A stretch of DNA of 64,000 nucleotides from positions 62,001 to 126,000 of the forward strand of contig JAVBYO010000036.1 of assembly GCA_030823955.1 (NCBI GenBank), given 5' to 3'. Positions 16,623 to 25,382 of this stretch are shown here, piece after piece (within the stretch, counting starts at the first letter, position 1; every line of letters starts with the position of its first letter). Position numbers and translations under genes: made by a program. Under the pieces are notes generated by a model. The model had not been told where the DNA came from. It ran no database searches and saw only the letters and a program-made list of their open reading frames with translations. The stretch is from Gallionellaceae bacterium (GTDB taxonomy: Bacteria; Pseudomonadota; Gammaproteobacteria; Burkholderiales; Gallionellaceae).

Positions 16623-18398
16623 TTAATTCGCCGGAGGCGCGACCTTCACCACTTCTTCCAGCGTCGTCACCCCTGCCGCCACTTTCAATGCGCCGGAGAT
16701 GCGCAACGGTTTCATACCTTCACGGGTAGCTTGTTCGCGCAGGGCGGCGACATCGGTCTGGTCGGTGATGAGTTTGCGCAATTCGGGAGTCATCAGCAGC
16801 AGTTCGTAGATGCCGATACGTCCGCTGTAGCCGGTCATGCGGCATTCCAGGCAGCCTTCGTTGTTGTGGATCTGCGCGGGGCGGCTGGATTTCCACGGAG
16901 TGACGAGGTGATCCCAGAGTTCGTTGTCGATGTCGCGCATGGGCTGCGGCTTTTTGCAGTGCGGACACAGGGTACGAACCAAGCGTTGCGCCATGATGCC
17001 CAGCACGGTGGCGCTGATCATGTAGGGCGGCACACCCAGATCGAGCAGGCGGGTGATGGCCGAAGGTGCGTCGTTGGTATGCAGCGTGGAGAACACCAGA
17101 TGCCCGGTGAGCGCGGACTGGATGGCCATCTCGGCGGTCTCCAGATCGCGTATCTCGCCCACCATGATGATGTCCGGGTCTTGCCGCATCAGGGCGCGCA
17201 CACCGTCGGCGAAGCTGAGGTCTATGCCGTGCTGCACCTGCATCTGGTTGAACGCAGGCTCTATCATTTCGATGGGGTCTTCGATGGTGCAGACGTTCAC
17301 CTCCGGGGTGGCGAGGTGTTTGAGCGTGGAATACAGCGTGGTGGTCTTGCCCGAGCCGGTGGGGCCGGTGACCAGGATGATGCCGTTCGGGCGCTGTGTC
17401 ATCTGCTGCCAGCGCACACCGTCTTCTGCGGAAAAACCCAGATCGGCAAAGTCACGCACCAACACTTCGGGGTCGAAGATACGCATCACCAATTTTTCGC
17501 CAAAGGCGGTGGGCAGCGTGGAAAGGCGCAACTCGACCTCCTGCCCATCGGCGGTGCGCGTCTTGATACGCCCGTCCTGCGGACGGCGTTTCTCCATCAC
17601 GTCCATACGCCCGAGCAGTTTGATGCGGCTGGTCATCGCGGCGATCACCGACATCGGCAACTGGTGCACCTGATGCAACACGCCGTCGATACGGAAACGG
17701 ATCAGGCCGAACTCGCGGCGCGGTTCGATGTGAATGTCCGATGCGCGCTGGTCAAAAGCGTATTGCCATAACCAATCCACGATATGCACGATGTGCTGGT
17801 CGTTGGCATCGAAGGAACTCTTGCTCTTGCCCAGTTCCACCAGTTGTTCGAAGGAGGCACCGCTGCCGCTATTGCCGGAAGTGGTCTGCGCCGCACTCTT
17901 GATCGATTTCGCCAGATTGTAGAACTCGGCCAGATAACGGTTGATATCGAGCGGGGAAGACAACACCCGGCGCACTTCTTTGCGCGAGATGTGTTTCACC
18001 ACCTTTTCCCATTCGCGCAGGAACGGCTCGGCGGTGGCCACCACCACTTCGCTGGCGGTGACCTGCAAGGGCAGGATGCTGAAACGTCCGGCGTAGTCGT
18101 TGGACATCAGCTCGGTGACGCTGGAGAAATCGATCTTGAGCGGGTCGATATGCAGGTATTCCAGCCCTACCCGCTGCGCCAGCCATTCCGTCAAGGCTTC
18201 CAGTGTCAGTGTCTTGTTCGGCGGCAGTGCCGATCTGAACGACTTCCCCGCCACCAGCAGCAGCGGATGTTGATCCTGCCGGTGCAAGCGCCGCTCGGCG
18301 ATGAGTGCATCGGCCTCGCCGCACCCGAGCAGACCGTCGCTGACCAGCATGTTCAGCACTTCGGAAAGTTGCAGTTTGTGTTCAGATTGATTGGACAT
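16623..18398 (-). CDS. GspE/PilB-type secretion ATPase
   Basis: 591-residue cytoplasmic hexameric ATPase of the type II secretion / type IV pilus assembly family. N-terminal MshEN-like domain about 1-150; catalytic domain from about 200, with RASDIHIEPRREFGLIRFRIDGVL, Walker A GPTGSGKT near 345, the Asp box EDPIE, Walker B DPDIIMVGEIRD, and the His box TGHLVFSTLHTNDA. A four-Cys zinc site CPHC...CLEC lies near 490-525. It is not next to other pilus or secretion genes, so the machine it serves is unknown; stand-alone copies are common in betaproteobacteria. The 56-bp palindrome copy 2 precedes it. Confidence 0.88.
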   Translation of the reverse strand: MSNQSEHKLQLSEVLNMLVSDGLLGCGEADALIAERRLHRQDQHPLLLVAGKSFRSALPPNKTLTLEALTEWLAQRVGLEYLHIDPLKIDFSSVTELMSNDYAGRFSILPLQVTASEVVVATAEPFLREWEKVVKHISRKEVRRVLSSPLDINRYLAEFYNLAKSIKSAAQTTSGNSGSGASFEQLVELGKSKSSFDANDQHIVHIVDWLWQYAFDQRASDIHIEPRREFGLIRFRIDGVLHQVHQLPMSVIAAMTSRIKLLGRMDVMEKRRPQDGRIKTRTADGQEVELRLSTLPTAFGEKLVMRIFDPEVLVRDFADLGFSAEDGVRWQQMTQRPNGIILVTGPTGSGKTTTLYSTLKHLATPEVNVCTIEDPIEMIEPAFNQMQVQHGIDLSFADGVRALMRQDPDIIMVGEIRDLETAEMAIQSALTGHLVFSTLHTNDAPSAITRLLDLGVPPYMISATVLGIMAQRLVRTLCPHCKKPQPMRDIDNELWDHLVTPWKSSRPAQIHNNEGCLECRMTGYSGRIGIYELLLMTPELRKLITDQTDVAALREQATREGMKPLRISGALKVAAGVTTLEEVVKVAPPAN

Positions 18399-18419
18399 GT
18401 GTGCTTCCTTGCTTTATCG

Positions 18420-18475
18420 GTAAGAGCGTGCCCTGCACGCGACAGAGCGCTATCGCGTGCAGGGCACGCTCCTAC
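18420..18475. repeat. 56-bp palindromic repeat (family A, copy 2, inverted)
   Basis: Arms 18420-18442 and 18453-18475 match copy 1 except for one base (GTAAGAGCG for GTAGGAGCG). The loop CAGAGCGCTA is the reverse complement of the loop of copy 1, so this copy lies in the opposite orientation. It sits between rsgA and the GspE-like gene. Confidence 0.9.
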
Positions 18476-18490
18476 GGTAGATTATTCGGG

Positions 18491-19372
18491 CTAGCGGCCA
18501 TACACATCCCGTACCGGACGGCTGATATCCTGAAACAGTTTCATCCTGCGCGGGTCTATCTTGCCCGCCGCCACCGCATTGAGCAGCGCACAGTCCGGCT
18601 CGTGGGTATGGCTGCAATTGTGGAAGCGGCACTGGCCGAGATAGGCGGCGAATTCGACGAAGCCGGATTCTATCTCGCCCAAGCTCAAATGGTGCAGACC
18701 GAACATCTGCACGCCGGGGCAGTCGATCAGATGGCTGCTTGCGTCGAGATGGTACAAACGCGCATGGGTGGTGGTGTGTTTGCCGGAATCCAGCACGGTG
18801 GATATCTCGCGCGTGGCCGCCTTCGCCTCGGGCAACAAGGCATTGATGAGAGTGGACTTGCCCATGCCGGACTGCCCGACCAATACGCTACAGTGCCCGT
18901 GCAGCAAAGGCCGCAACGCTTCCGCGTCGTTTTTGGCGGAGAGTTCCAGCACGCGATAACCGATGGCGCGATACGGTGCGAGTACCGCGCGTGCGGCTTC
19001 GGCAGGCAGATCGCATTTGTTCAGCACGATGAGTACTTGCAACCCCTGATCTTGCGCGGCGATAAGGCAGCGCGCCACCAGCTCGTCGCTGAATGCGGGT
19101 TCGACCGCCACCACACAGATGATCTGGGTAACGTTCGCGGCGATGATCTTTTGCCGGTAAGCGTCGGAACGGTAGAGCAAGGAGCTACGCGGCAAGGTGC
19201 GTTCGATCACGCCCTGATTGTCGGAGCTGCGTTGCAGTTCGACCCGGTCACCGCAGGCGACTTCGCTCTTCTTGCCGCGCGGGACACATTCCAGACATTG
19301 TCCGTCGGGCAGCTCGACCAGATAGTGGCGCCCGAATGCAGCGGTGATAAGGCCGTGTAATGTCTCGTTCAA
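18491..19372 (-). CDS. rsgA: Ribosome small subunit GTPase RsgA
   Basis: Circularly permuted GTPase that checks maturation of the 30S subunit. The 293-residue protein has an N-terminal OB fold (about 1-70), then G motifs in permuted order: G4 LNKCDL near 135, G1 GQSGMGKST near 177, G3 DCPGV near 226. The C-terminal zinc knuckle reads CRFHNCSHTHEPDC. The gene lies downstream of the cytochrome c and M48 protease genes on the same strand, only 13 bp after the cytochrome stop, so cotranscription is likely. Confidence 0.95.
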   Translation of the reverse strand: MNETLHGLITAAFGRHYLVELPDGQCLECVPRGKKSEVACGDRVELQRSSDNQGVIERTLPRSSLLYRSDAYRQKIIAANVTQIICVVAVEPAFSDELVARCLIAAQDQGLQVLIVLNKCDLPAEAARAVLAPYRAIGYRVLELSAKNDAEALRPLLHGHCSVLVGQSGMGKSTLINALLPEAKAATREISTVLDSGKHTTTHARLYHLDASSHLIDCPGVQMFGLHHLSLGEIESGFVEFAAYLGQCRFHNCSHTHEPDCALLNAVAAGKIDPRRMKLFQDISRPVRDVYGR

Positions 19373-19385
19373 AGCGGGGCAACAA

Positions 19386-19691
19386 TCATGGGAGTTTGTA
19401 GTAGTGATGGTTCAGATATGCGGCCAGATGCTGCTCTTCCTGTTTGGAGAGCGCGATACCGGCACCGGCGGCGCACATATTGATCTGCTGGATGAGTTGT
19501 GACGATTTGTGGACTTTGCGCTCTTTGCGGGTGAAGACCGCACTACCGTTACCTTCCACCATCTGTTCGTGGCAGCGGTTGCACTGTTTCTGTTCGAATA
19601 TTTTTTTGCCAGTCTTGACATTCCCGTCCGCAAAGGGTGCGGCATATACGGTACTGCTGGCCAATAAACATAACGCTGCGAATCTCTTCAT
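19386..19691 (-). CDS. Small periplasmic monoheme cytochrome c
   Basis: 101-residue product with a cleavable signal (MKRFAALCLLASSTVYA) and one heme c motif CNRCH at 37-41. A Met in NMCAAGAGIALSKQEEQHLAAYLNHHYY (about 72) is a possible distal ligand. It is a compact class I type cytochrome. Its start overlaps the stop of the M48 protease (ATGA), and rsgA follows closely, so a respiratory protein is embedded between two housekeeping genes. The redox partner is unknown. Confidence 0.82.
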   Translation of the reverse strand: MKRFAALCLLASSTVYAAPFADGNVKTGKKIFEQKQCNRCHEQMVEGNGSAVFTRKERKVHKSSQLIQQINMCAAGAGIALSKQEEQHLAAYLNHHYYKLP

Positions 19692-20938
19692 TTCGATCTC
19701 CCCATTAAGTGTGCGATGCGTTCCGCTGCGGGCGGATGTGATTCGTAGAAAGTGGCATACAGCGGGTCCGGCGTCAGCGTTTTGGCATTGTCCTGATACA
19801 GCTTCACCAGTGCTGCGGCCAGATCGTGCGCATCGGTCTGCGTGGCGGCATAATTGTCCGCCTCGAATTCATGTTTGCGCGAATAGTAGGAAGAGAGTGG
19901 CTGCAACAGGAAGGTGAATACCGGCAGTGTCATAAAGAACAACAGCAATGCCAGTGCGGTCGATTTGCTCTGCACTCCCAACCCCTGATAGAACCAGTCA
20001 GACTGCATCAGTTGCGCCAGCAGCCACAGGAAAGCCAGGCTGGCGGCGAAGGTGATGGCGATACGTTTCATCACATGGCGATGTTTGAAGTGTCCCAGCT
20101 CATGCGCCAGCACAGCATCCATCTCGGCGGGAGCAAGACGTTGCAGCAGGGTGTCGAAAAACACGATACGTTTGGTCTTGCCGAAGCCGGTGAAGTAGGC
20201 ATTGCCGTGGGTGCTGCGTTTGGAACCGTCCATCACGAACAGGCCGCTGACGGTGAAGCCGCAACGCTCCAGCAGCGCGGCGATGCGCTCCTTGCTTGCC
20301 TCGTCCTGCATGGGTTTGAACTTGTTGAACAGCGGCGCGATGAATGCGGGATAGATGAACAGCAACAGCAGGCTGAAACCGACCCATACCGCCCATACAT
20401 ACAACCACCACCAGTCGCCCATCTGCCCCATCAGCCACAACACCCCGAACAGCAGCGGCAGCCCGAGTACCGCACCGAGCAGCAGACCTTTTAACGCATC
20501 CAGCAGATACAGGCCCGGCGTCATCTTATTGAAACCGAAACCGGCCTCGATGACAAAGGTGCTGTACAGCCCGAACGGTGTCTCCAGTAGCGAGCTGATG
20601 AGCAGGACTGTGACGATGACTGCCATACCCTGCAACAGCGGCGTATCAAAAACGGTCGATGACCAATCGTTGACGAGCTGGATGCCGCCGCCCAGCGTGA
20701 ATGCCAGCAGCAATGCCGCATCGAACATGATGGCGCGCAACGACAACCGGGTCTTGGCGCAGGTGTAATCGGCGGCTTTCTGGTGTGCGGCCAGCTCGAT
20801 CTGGCCGCTGAAGGCTTCCGGCACCCGCTCGCGATGCCGCATCACATGCTGCAATTGGCGGCGCGCCAGCCATAATCTGGTGAAAGTGCCGAGCAACAAT
20901 GCGCCGACGAATATGATGCTGAATGAGGAGCTTGTCAT
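19688..20938 (-). CDS. M48 family membrane zinc metalloprotease (Ste24/CAAX protease type)
   Basis: Integral membrane protease of about 416 residues with several membrane helices. The zinc site HELGH (AVLAHELGHFKHRHV) lies near 265-280, and the third ligand is in EFEADNYA near 368. The fold pattern (long N-terminal membrane part, GNAYFTGFGKTKRIVFFDTLL before the zinc site) fits the Ste24p/M48A branch more than HtpX. The start at MTSSSFSIIF (20938) is chosen as closer to homologues; an upstream in-frame ATG at 20962 is possible and neither has a strong ribosome binding site. Role: likely quality control of membrane proteins. Confidence 0.85.
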   Translation of the reverse strand: MTSSSFSIIFVGALLLGTFTRLWLARRQLQHVMRHRERVPEAFSGQIELAAHQKAADYTCAKTRLSLRAIMFDAALLLAFTLGGGIQLVNDWSSTVFDTPLLQGMAVIVTVLLISSLLETPFGLYSTFVIEAGFGFNKMTPGLYLLDALKGLLLGAVLGLPLLFGVLWLMGQMGDWWWLYVWAVWVGFSLLLLFIYPAFIAPLFNKFKPMQDEASKERIAALLERCGFTVSGLFVMDGSKRSTHGNAYFTGFGKTKRIVFFDTLLQRLAPAEMDAVLAHELGHFKHRHVMKRIAITFAASLAFLWLLAQLMQSDWFYQGLGVQSKSTALALLLFFMTLPVFTFLLQPLSSYYSRKHEFEADNYAATQTDAHDLAAALVKLYQDNAKTLTPDPLYATFYESHPPAAERIAHLMGRSK

Positions 20939-21140
20939 TGGATCTGTAATTGATTCCTGCATCGGATAGCGCGGAAAAGGCTCCCCAACAGCGGAGATCG
21001 ACCTTTTGCAGAGGTCTGCCCATAACCGCCATGTTGCCCGAATTCACATAAAGTGCCTAGCCTGCAAGGGGGACGATGTGCCACAATAAGCGCCAGAAAA
21101 TAAATACAAAATAATGGCGGCTAAATTAAGGCGGCGAATT

Positions 21141-21689
21141 ATGGCACAAAATCAGAATCACCTTATCTGGCTGGACATGGAAATGACCGGCCTGTATCCG
21201 GAGAGCAACCACATCATCGAGGTGGCAATCGTCATCACCGATAATGAGTTGAACACCGTCGCCGAAGGACCTACGTTGGTAGTGCACCAGTCGGATAGCG
21301 TGCTGGACGCGATGGATGACTGGAACAAATCTACCCATGCCAAGTCGGGCCTGATCGAACGTGTCAAAGCTTCCACGCTGGACGAAGCCGAAGTGGAAGC
21401 GCGCTGCCTCGCCTTCCTCAAGGAATATGTGCCGGTGCGCACCTCGCCGATGTGCGGCAATTCCATCTGCCAGGATCGCCGTTTCATGGCGCGCTGGATG
21501 CCCGAACTCGAAGCCTATTTCCACTACCGCAATCTCGATGTCAGCACTCTCAAGGAGCTGGCACGGCGCTGGAAGCCGGACATGGCGAAAGGTGTCAAAA
21601 AACACGGCAAACATGAAGCCCTTGCCGATATCTATGAATCTATCGAAGAGATGAAGCACTACCGCGAACATTTCATCAAGCTGGATTGA
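21141..21689 (+). CDS. orn: Oligoribonuclease
   Basis: 3'-5' exonuclease that degrades short RNAs, including pGpG left by c-di-GMP breakdown. The 182-residue protein shows the DEDDh catalytic set: WLDMEMTGL (Asp, Glu), the Asp in [24 protein letters not shown], and [10 protein letters not shown] (His, Asp). The start at 21141 has AAGGCGG at 21128-21134; an in-frame ATG at 21114 would add residues absent from the family. The gene begins a plus-strand run with a diguanylate cyclase 39 bp downstream, which makes biochemical sense. Confidence 0.95.
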   Translation: MAQNQNHLIWLDMEMTGLYPESNHIIEVAIVITDNELNTVAEGPTLVVHQSDSVLDAMDDWNKSTHAKSGLIERVKASTLDEAEVEARCLAFLKEYVPVRTSPMCGNSICQDRRFMARWMPELEAYFHYRNLDVSTLKELARRWKPDMAKGVKKHGKHEALADIYESIEEMKHYREHFIKLD

Positions 21690-21728
21690 ACACAGCCCGC
21701 AACATAGCGGGCAACCGGAGGAGGCATG

Positions 21729-23420
21729 ATGAACCGCATCAGTAAGAAATGGCACGCCCTAGGCGTGCAAGAGAAGCTGCACATCCTGATCCAGGGCTCG
21801 TTGATCGTCCTGTTCTTTCTTTCCATGGACTGGGTCATCGCGCGCTTTGAAGACCAAATCATGACTTCCGCCGAGTTGCGCGCGGAAGAAACAGCGGACG
21901 GCCTGATCAACGGCATGAACATGCTGATGCTGACCGGCACGATCTCCATCCCCGAGAACCGCAAGTTGCTGTTGAACAAGATGCAACAGTCAGAGGGCAT
22001 CAAAGAGTTGCGCATCATCCGGGGTGACAGCGTGGTCGCCCAGTTCGGCAAAGGCTTGCCCGAAGAGCAGGCACTCGACGAGATGGACCGCGAAGTATTG
22101 AAGACCGGCAAAGTGCGCTTTGTCCGCATCGATGTACCCGGCGGCCCGCCGTTACTGCGCGTGGTTGTCCCCTTCATCGCGCAGGAAAACTACCGTGGCA
22201 CCAACTGCCTGTCCTGCCACACCGCCGAGGCGGGAAGTGTCAACGGTGCCGCCAGTGTCATCATCGACCTCAGCAAAGACGAGGCCATGCTCCAGAGCGT
22301 CAAAAACTGGCTGTGGGCCGGACATATCGCCATCCAGATCTTCCTGTCCATCATCATCTCCTGGTTCGTGCGTGTGCTCATCGTCAGAAACATCGCCGAG
22401 CCGGTCAAAAAATTGCAAGCAGCGATGGCCGAGATTCAGCGCGAGAACGACCTTTCCAAACGTGCCGATGTGGATGAGAACAATCCGGACATCGGCGAGA
22501 TGGCGCGCAGCTTCAACACCCTAGTCGGCAATCTGGAGCTGGCCACAGACCGGCTGGAATTGTTCGGCAAAATGTTCCACGGCAGCGGCGAGGCTATCCT
22601 GATCGCCAACGCGAACGGCGACATCGTTGCGGTCAATCCGGCTTTCACCGAGATCACCGGCTACCCGGCGATGGAAGTGCTGGGCAAGAATCCGCGCATC
22701 CTGAGTTCGGGCAAACAGACTCCTGATTTCTATCAGACCATGTGGGCCAGTATCAACGAGGCCGGACAATGGCAGGGCGAGATATGGAACCGGCGCAAGA
22801 GCGGCGAGGTCTATCCGGAATGGCTGTCCATCGGCGTGGTGAAGAACCAGCGCGGCGAGGTCATCAATTACATCTCCCTGTTCGCGGACATCACCGAACG
22901 CAAAGCCGCCGAACAAAAGATCGAATTCCTGGCGCATTACGATGCGCTCACCAAACTGCCCAACCGTGCATTGTTCGCCGACCGCCTGAAACTGGCGCTG
23001 ATCTCGGCAGGACGCAACGAGAAGAAAGTGGCCCTGCTGTTCCTCGATCTGGACAAGTTCAAGGGCATCAACGACACCATGGGCCATCTGGCCGGGGACA
23101 TCCTGCTGCAATCGGTGGCGACGCGACTGAAGTCCTGCGTGCGCGAATCCGACACGATCTGCCGCCAGGGCGGCGACGAGTTCATGATCCTGCTGCCCGA
23201 TGCGGAGAGTGCCGCCGACGTGGAGAACGTGGCACAGAAGATCATTGCCGCCATGACCACGCCCCACCAGATCGAAGGAAAAGACCTGATCGTCACCTTC
23301 AGCGTCGGTATCGCCATCTTCCCTGAAGATGCGGGCGACAGTGAAGGCCTGGTGAAATGCGCCGATGACGCGATGTACCGTGCCAAAGAGAAGGGCCGCA
23401 ACAACTACCAGTTCTACTGA
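21729..23420 (+). CDS. Membrane diguanylate cyclase with periplasmic heme-c motif, HAMP, PAS and GGDEF
   Basis: Predicted sensor enzyme of 563 residues making c-di-GMP. Order: membrane helix about 17-37; periplasmic domain 38-195 with a c-type heme motif CLSCH at 160-164; second helix about 196-219; HAMP about 220-275; PAS about 280-400 (GEAILIANANGDIVAVNPAFTEITGY); GGDEF domain about 405-560. The active site GGDEF is intact at 481-485, and the inhibitory site RESD at 472-475 sits five residues upstream, so product feedback is expected. The periplasmic layout with a late CxxCH resembles DUF3365-like heme sensors, hence redox or gas sensing is inferred. Ribosome binding site GGAGGAGG lies just before; an ATG at 21726 is an alternative start. 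Confidence 0.9.
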   Translation: MNRISKKWHALGVQEKLHILIQGSLIVLFFLSMDWVIARFEDQIMTSAELRAEETADGLINGMNMLMLTGTISIPENRKLLLNKMQQSEGIKELRIIRGDSVVAQFGKGLPEEQALDEMDREVLKTGKVRFVRIDVPGGPPLLRVVVPFIAQENYRGTNCLSCHTAEAGSVNGAASVIIDLSKDEAMLQSVKNWLWAGHIAIQIFLSIIISWFVRVLIVRNIAEPVKKLQAAMAEIQRENDLSKRADVDENNPDIGEMARSFNTLVGNLELATDRLELFGKMFHGSGEAILIANANGDIVAVNPAFTEITGYPAMEVLGKNPRILSSGKQTPDFYQTMWASINEAGQWQGEIWNRRKSGEVYPEWLSIGVVKNQRGEVINYISLFADITERKAAEQKIEFLAHYDALTKLPNRALFADRLKLALISAGRNEKKVALLFLDLDKFKGINDTMGHLAGDILLQSVATRLKSCVRESDTICRQGGDEFMILLPDAESAADVENVAQKIIAAMTTPHQIEGKDLIVTFSVGIAIFPEDAGDSEGLVKCADDAMYRAKEKGRNNYQFY

Positions 23421-23421
23421 T

Positions 23422-24522
23422 ATGCCGCATCTGCTGGTCGATATCTCGTTCCATGGTTACGGTCACCTCAGCCAGACCGCGCCGGTGGTCAATGCACTGG
23501 CGCGGCGCATCCCCGAGTTGCGCGTCACCGTGCGTACTGCGATCCCCAACACCATCTTAGTGCAACGCTTCCAATGCGAATTCACCCACATTCCTGTAGC
23601 CTTTGATTTCGGACTGGTGATGGCCAATGCAGTGGATGTATTGGTGGACGAGAGTGCGGCCCGTTATCGCGATCTTCACGCCGACTGGGACAGCAAGGTG
23701 CAACACGAAGCCGGGCTGATGCGGCAACTCGCCCCCGATCTGCTACTGGCCAATATCCCCTATCTCTCACTTGCCGCCGCCCATGTCGCCGGGGTGCCCG
23801 CTGTCGGCTTGTGCAGCCTGAACTGGGCCGACCTGTACCGGCATTATTGCGGACAACACCATTCCAGCCAGCCTATCCACGCGCAGGTGCTCGCCGCCTA
23901 TAACAGCGCGCTATGTTTTTTGCAGCCCCAGCCGAGTATGCCGATGCCGTTATTGCACAACACCCGGCCCATCTCCCCTATCGCCCAAATTGGACAACGC
24001 CGCCGCGAGGCCATCGCCGCACAACTGGTGGAAACTGATGCGGAGAAATGGGTGCTGGTGGCGATGGGCGGTATGGAATTCCGTCTGCCGATGGAACGCT
24101 GGCCGCGCTTCCCCGGTGTGCGCTGGTTGATCCCCGCAGCCTGGAACATCGTGCGTGAAGACTTCACCGTTTTCGAGTCGCTCGACTTGCCTTTCAGCGA
24201 TGTACTGGCCTCGGTCGATGCCGTATTGACCAAACCGGGTTACGGCACTTTCGCGGAAGCAGCCTGCGCAGGCATCCCGCTGCTGTACGTGAGCAGACTC
24301 GATTGGCCGGAGGAACCCTATCTGGTAGGCTGGAAACAACAGTATGGAGCCTGTCTTAAAGTGGAACGCGCGACACTCGAAACAGGCGAGCTACAGCCAT
24401 TGCTGCAACAGCTTTGGGCTTCACCACCCGCAACACGCCCAGAGCCTTCTGGGGCGGAAGAGGCCGCACGTTATCTGTCCGATCTGTTGTGTAACGGCGA
24501 CCTCCTGTCTAATCAGGCATAA
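23422..24522 (+). CDS. GT-B fold glycosyltransferase-like protein
   Basis: 366-residue cytoplasmic protein. The N-terminus MPHLLVDISFHGYGHLSQTAPVVNAL has the Gly-rich acceptor loop of GT28/MurG and related GT-B enzymes. The C-terminal half has VLVAMGGMEF near 210 and the donor-binding segment TKPGYGTFAEAACAGIPLLYVSR (about 270-292) with WPEEPYL after it, as in UDP-sugar transferases. Acceptor and sugar are unknown. The ATG follows the cyclase stop by one base, so the two are cotranscribed; this and the PilZ gene downstream suggest c-di-GMP-linked glycan synthesis (inference). The earlier in-frame ATG at 23365 lies inside the cyclase gene and is rejected. Confidence 0.75.
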   Translation: MPHLLVDISFHGYGHLSQTAPVVNALARRIPELRVTVRTAIPNTILVQRFQCEFTHIPVAFDFGLVMANAVDVLVDESAARYRDLHADWDSKVQHEAGLMRQLAPDLLLANIPYLSLAAAHVAGVPAVGLCSLNWADLYRHYCGQHHSSQPIHAQVLAAYNSALCFLQPQPSMPMPLLHNTRPISPIAQIGQRRREAIAAQLVETDAEKWVLVAMGGMEFRLPMERWPRFPGVRWLIPAAWNIVREDFTVFESLDLPFSDVLASVDAVLTKPGYGTFAEAACAGIPLLYVSRLDWPEEPYLVGWKQQYGACLKVERATLETGELQPLLQQLWASPPATRPEPSGAEEAARYLSDLLCNGDLLSNQA

Positions 24523-24615
24523 AAAAAGTAGAATCCGGCACCATACGGCCAGTTACGACATAATCCGGATGCGTGCGGACAGGATGTCCGGCACCTCCAA
24601 CACGAGTAGGCAAGC

Positions 24616-25338
24616 ATGACACAGCGTATAGAGAAGTCCGAATTTTCCAAGCACAATCGCAAGGAGATCGTTGCCATCCTTGAGGATATGGTGCGGCATC
24701 ATATGGCACTCAATATCGCCACGCACGATGGGGTGAACCTGCTGTCCTCTGTCCTCGAAGTCGATTCCGAGGATGACCTGATCTATCTGGACATCAGCCC
24801 CGATGAACGGATCAACGAGAAGATCACCGCCAGCAAACAAGTGACGCTCTACACCAATGGCGGCGTCGAGATCCGCTGGTACGGTTCCAACCTGGAATTG
24901 GTCTCGCTGACCGATGGTGATGCCTTCTTTATGCCCATCCCGAAAGTGATCGAGCGCATCCAGCGCCGCGAATACTTCCGCCTGAACACCCCGCAAGGCA
25001 GCAAGGCCCTGTTCTGCAAGCTCCCCCTCGAAAAGGAGATTTTCAGTGCACCGGTCACCGATATGAGCGTGGGCGGTTTGGGCCTGACTGTGAAAGGCGA
25101 GCCGCCCGCCGCCATCTCTCAGGGAGCCGTATTCGAAAAATGCAGCGTGGATTTTCCGGAGATCGGCCCCGTACCGCTCACCCTGAAAGTCTTCGGCCTG
25201 TGGCCGACCAGCAAGACCAAGAGCGGCGAACAGCTGTATCACGTCGGACTGGCATTCGTTAACCTGACAGGCAGATCCAGCAACGTCGTACAACGTTACA
25301 TGGTGCAACTCGAACTGGAGCGGATAGGCCGTCTCTGA
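24616..25338 (+). CDS. ycgR: YcgR-type c-di-GMP effector (YcgR_2 plus PilZ domains)
   Basis: 240-residue cytoplasmic protein. N-terminal YcgR domain about 8-112 (LEDMVRHHMALNIAT, VLEVDSEDDLIYLDIS), then PilZ domain about 113-235. The c-di-GMP binding motif RxxxR is in RREYFRL at 118-122 and the second motif DMSVGGLG near 152. In other bacteria YcgR brakes the flagellar motor. No flagellar gene is in this window, so a different output is possible. It lies 93 bp after the glycosyltransferase on the same strand and ends the orn-cyclase-glycosyltransferase-PilZ run. Confidence 0.9.
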   Translation: MTQRIEKSEFSKHNRKEIVAILEDMVRHHMALNIATHDGVNLLSSVLEVDSEDDLIYLDISPDERINEKITASKQVTLYTNGGVEIRWYGSNLELVSLTDGDAFFMPIPKVIERIQRREYFRLNTPQGSKALFCKLPLEKEIFSAPVTDMSVGGLGLTVKGEPPAAISQGAVFEKCSVDFPEIGPVPLTLKVFGLWPTSKTKSGEQLYHVGLAFVNLTGRSSNVVQRYMVQLELERIGRL

Positions 25339-25382
25339 AGTGTCAGCGGCATAATGTGCTGATCACAAGAGGGCGAACTGCA

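Noticed and set aside
24576-24590. Hairpin CGGACA-GGA-TGTCCG before ycgR
   Set aside because: Perfect 6-bp stem, but no T-tract and no known riboswitch or attenuator form; may be chance.
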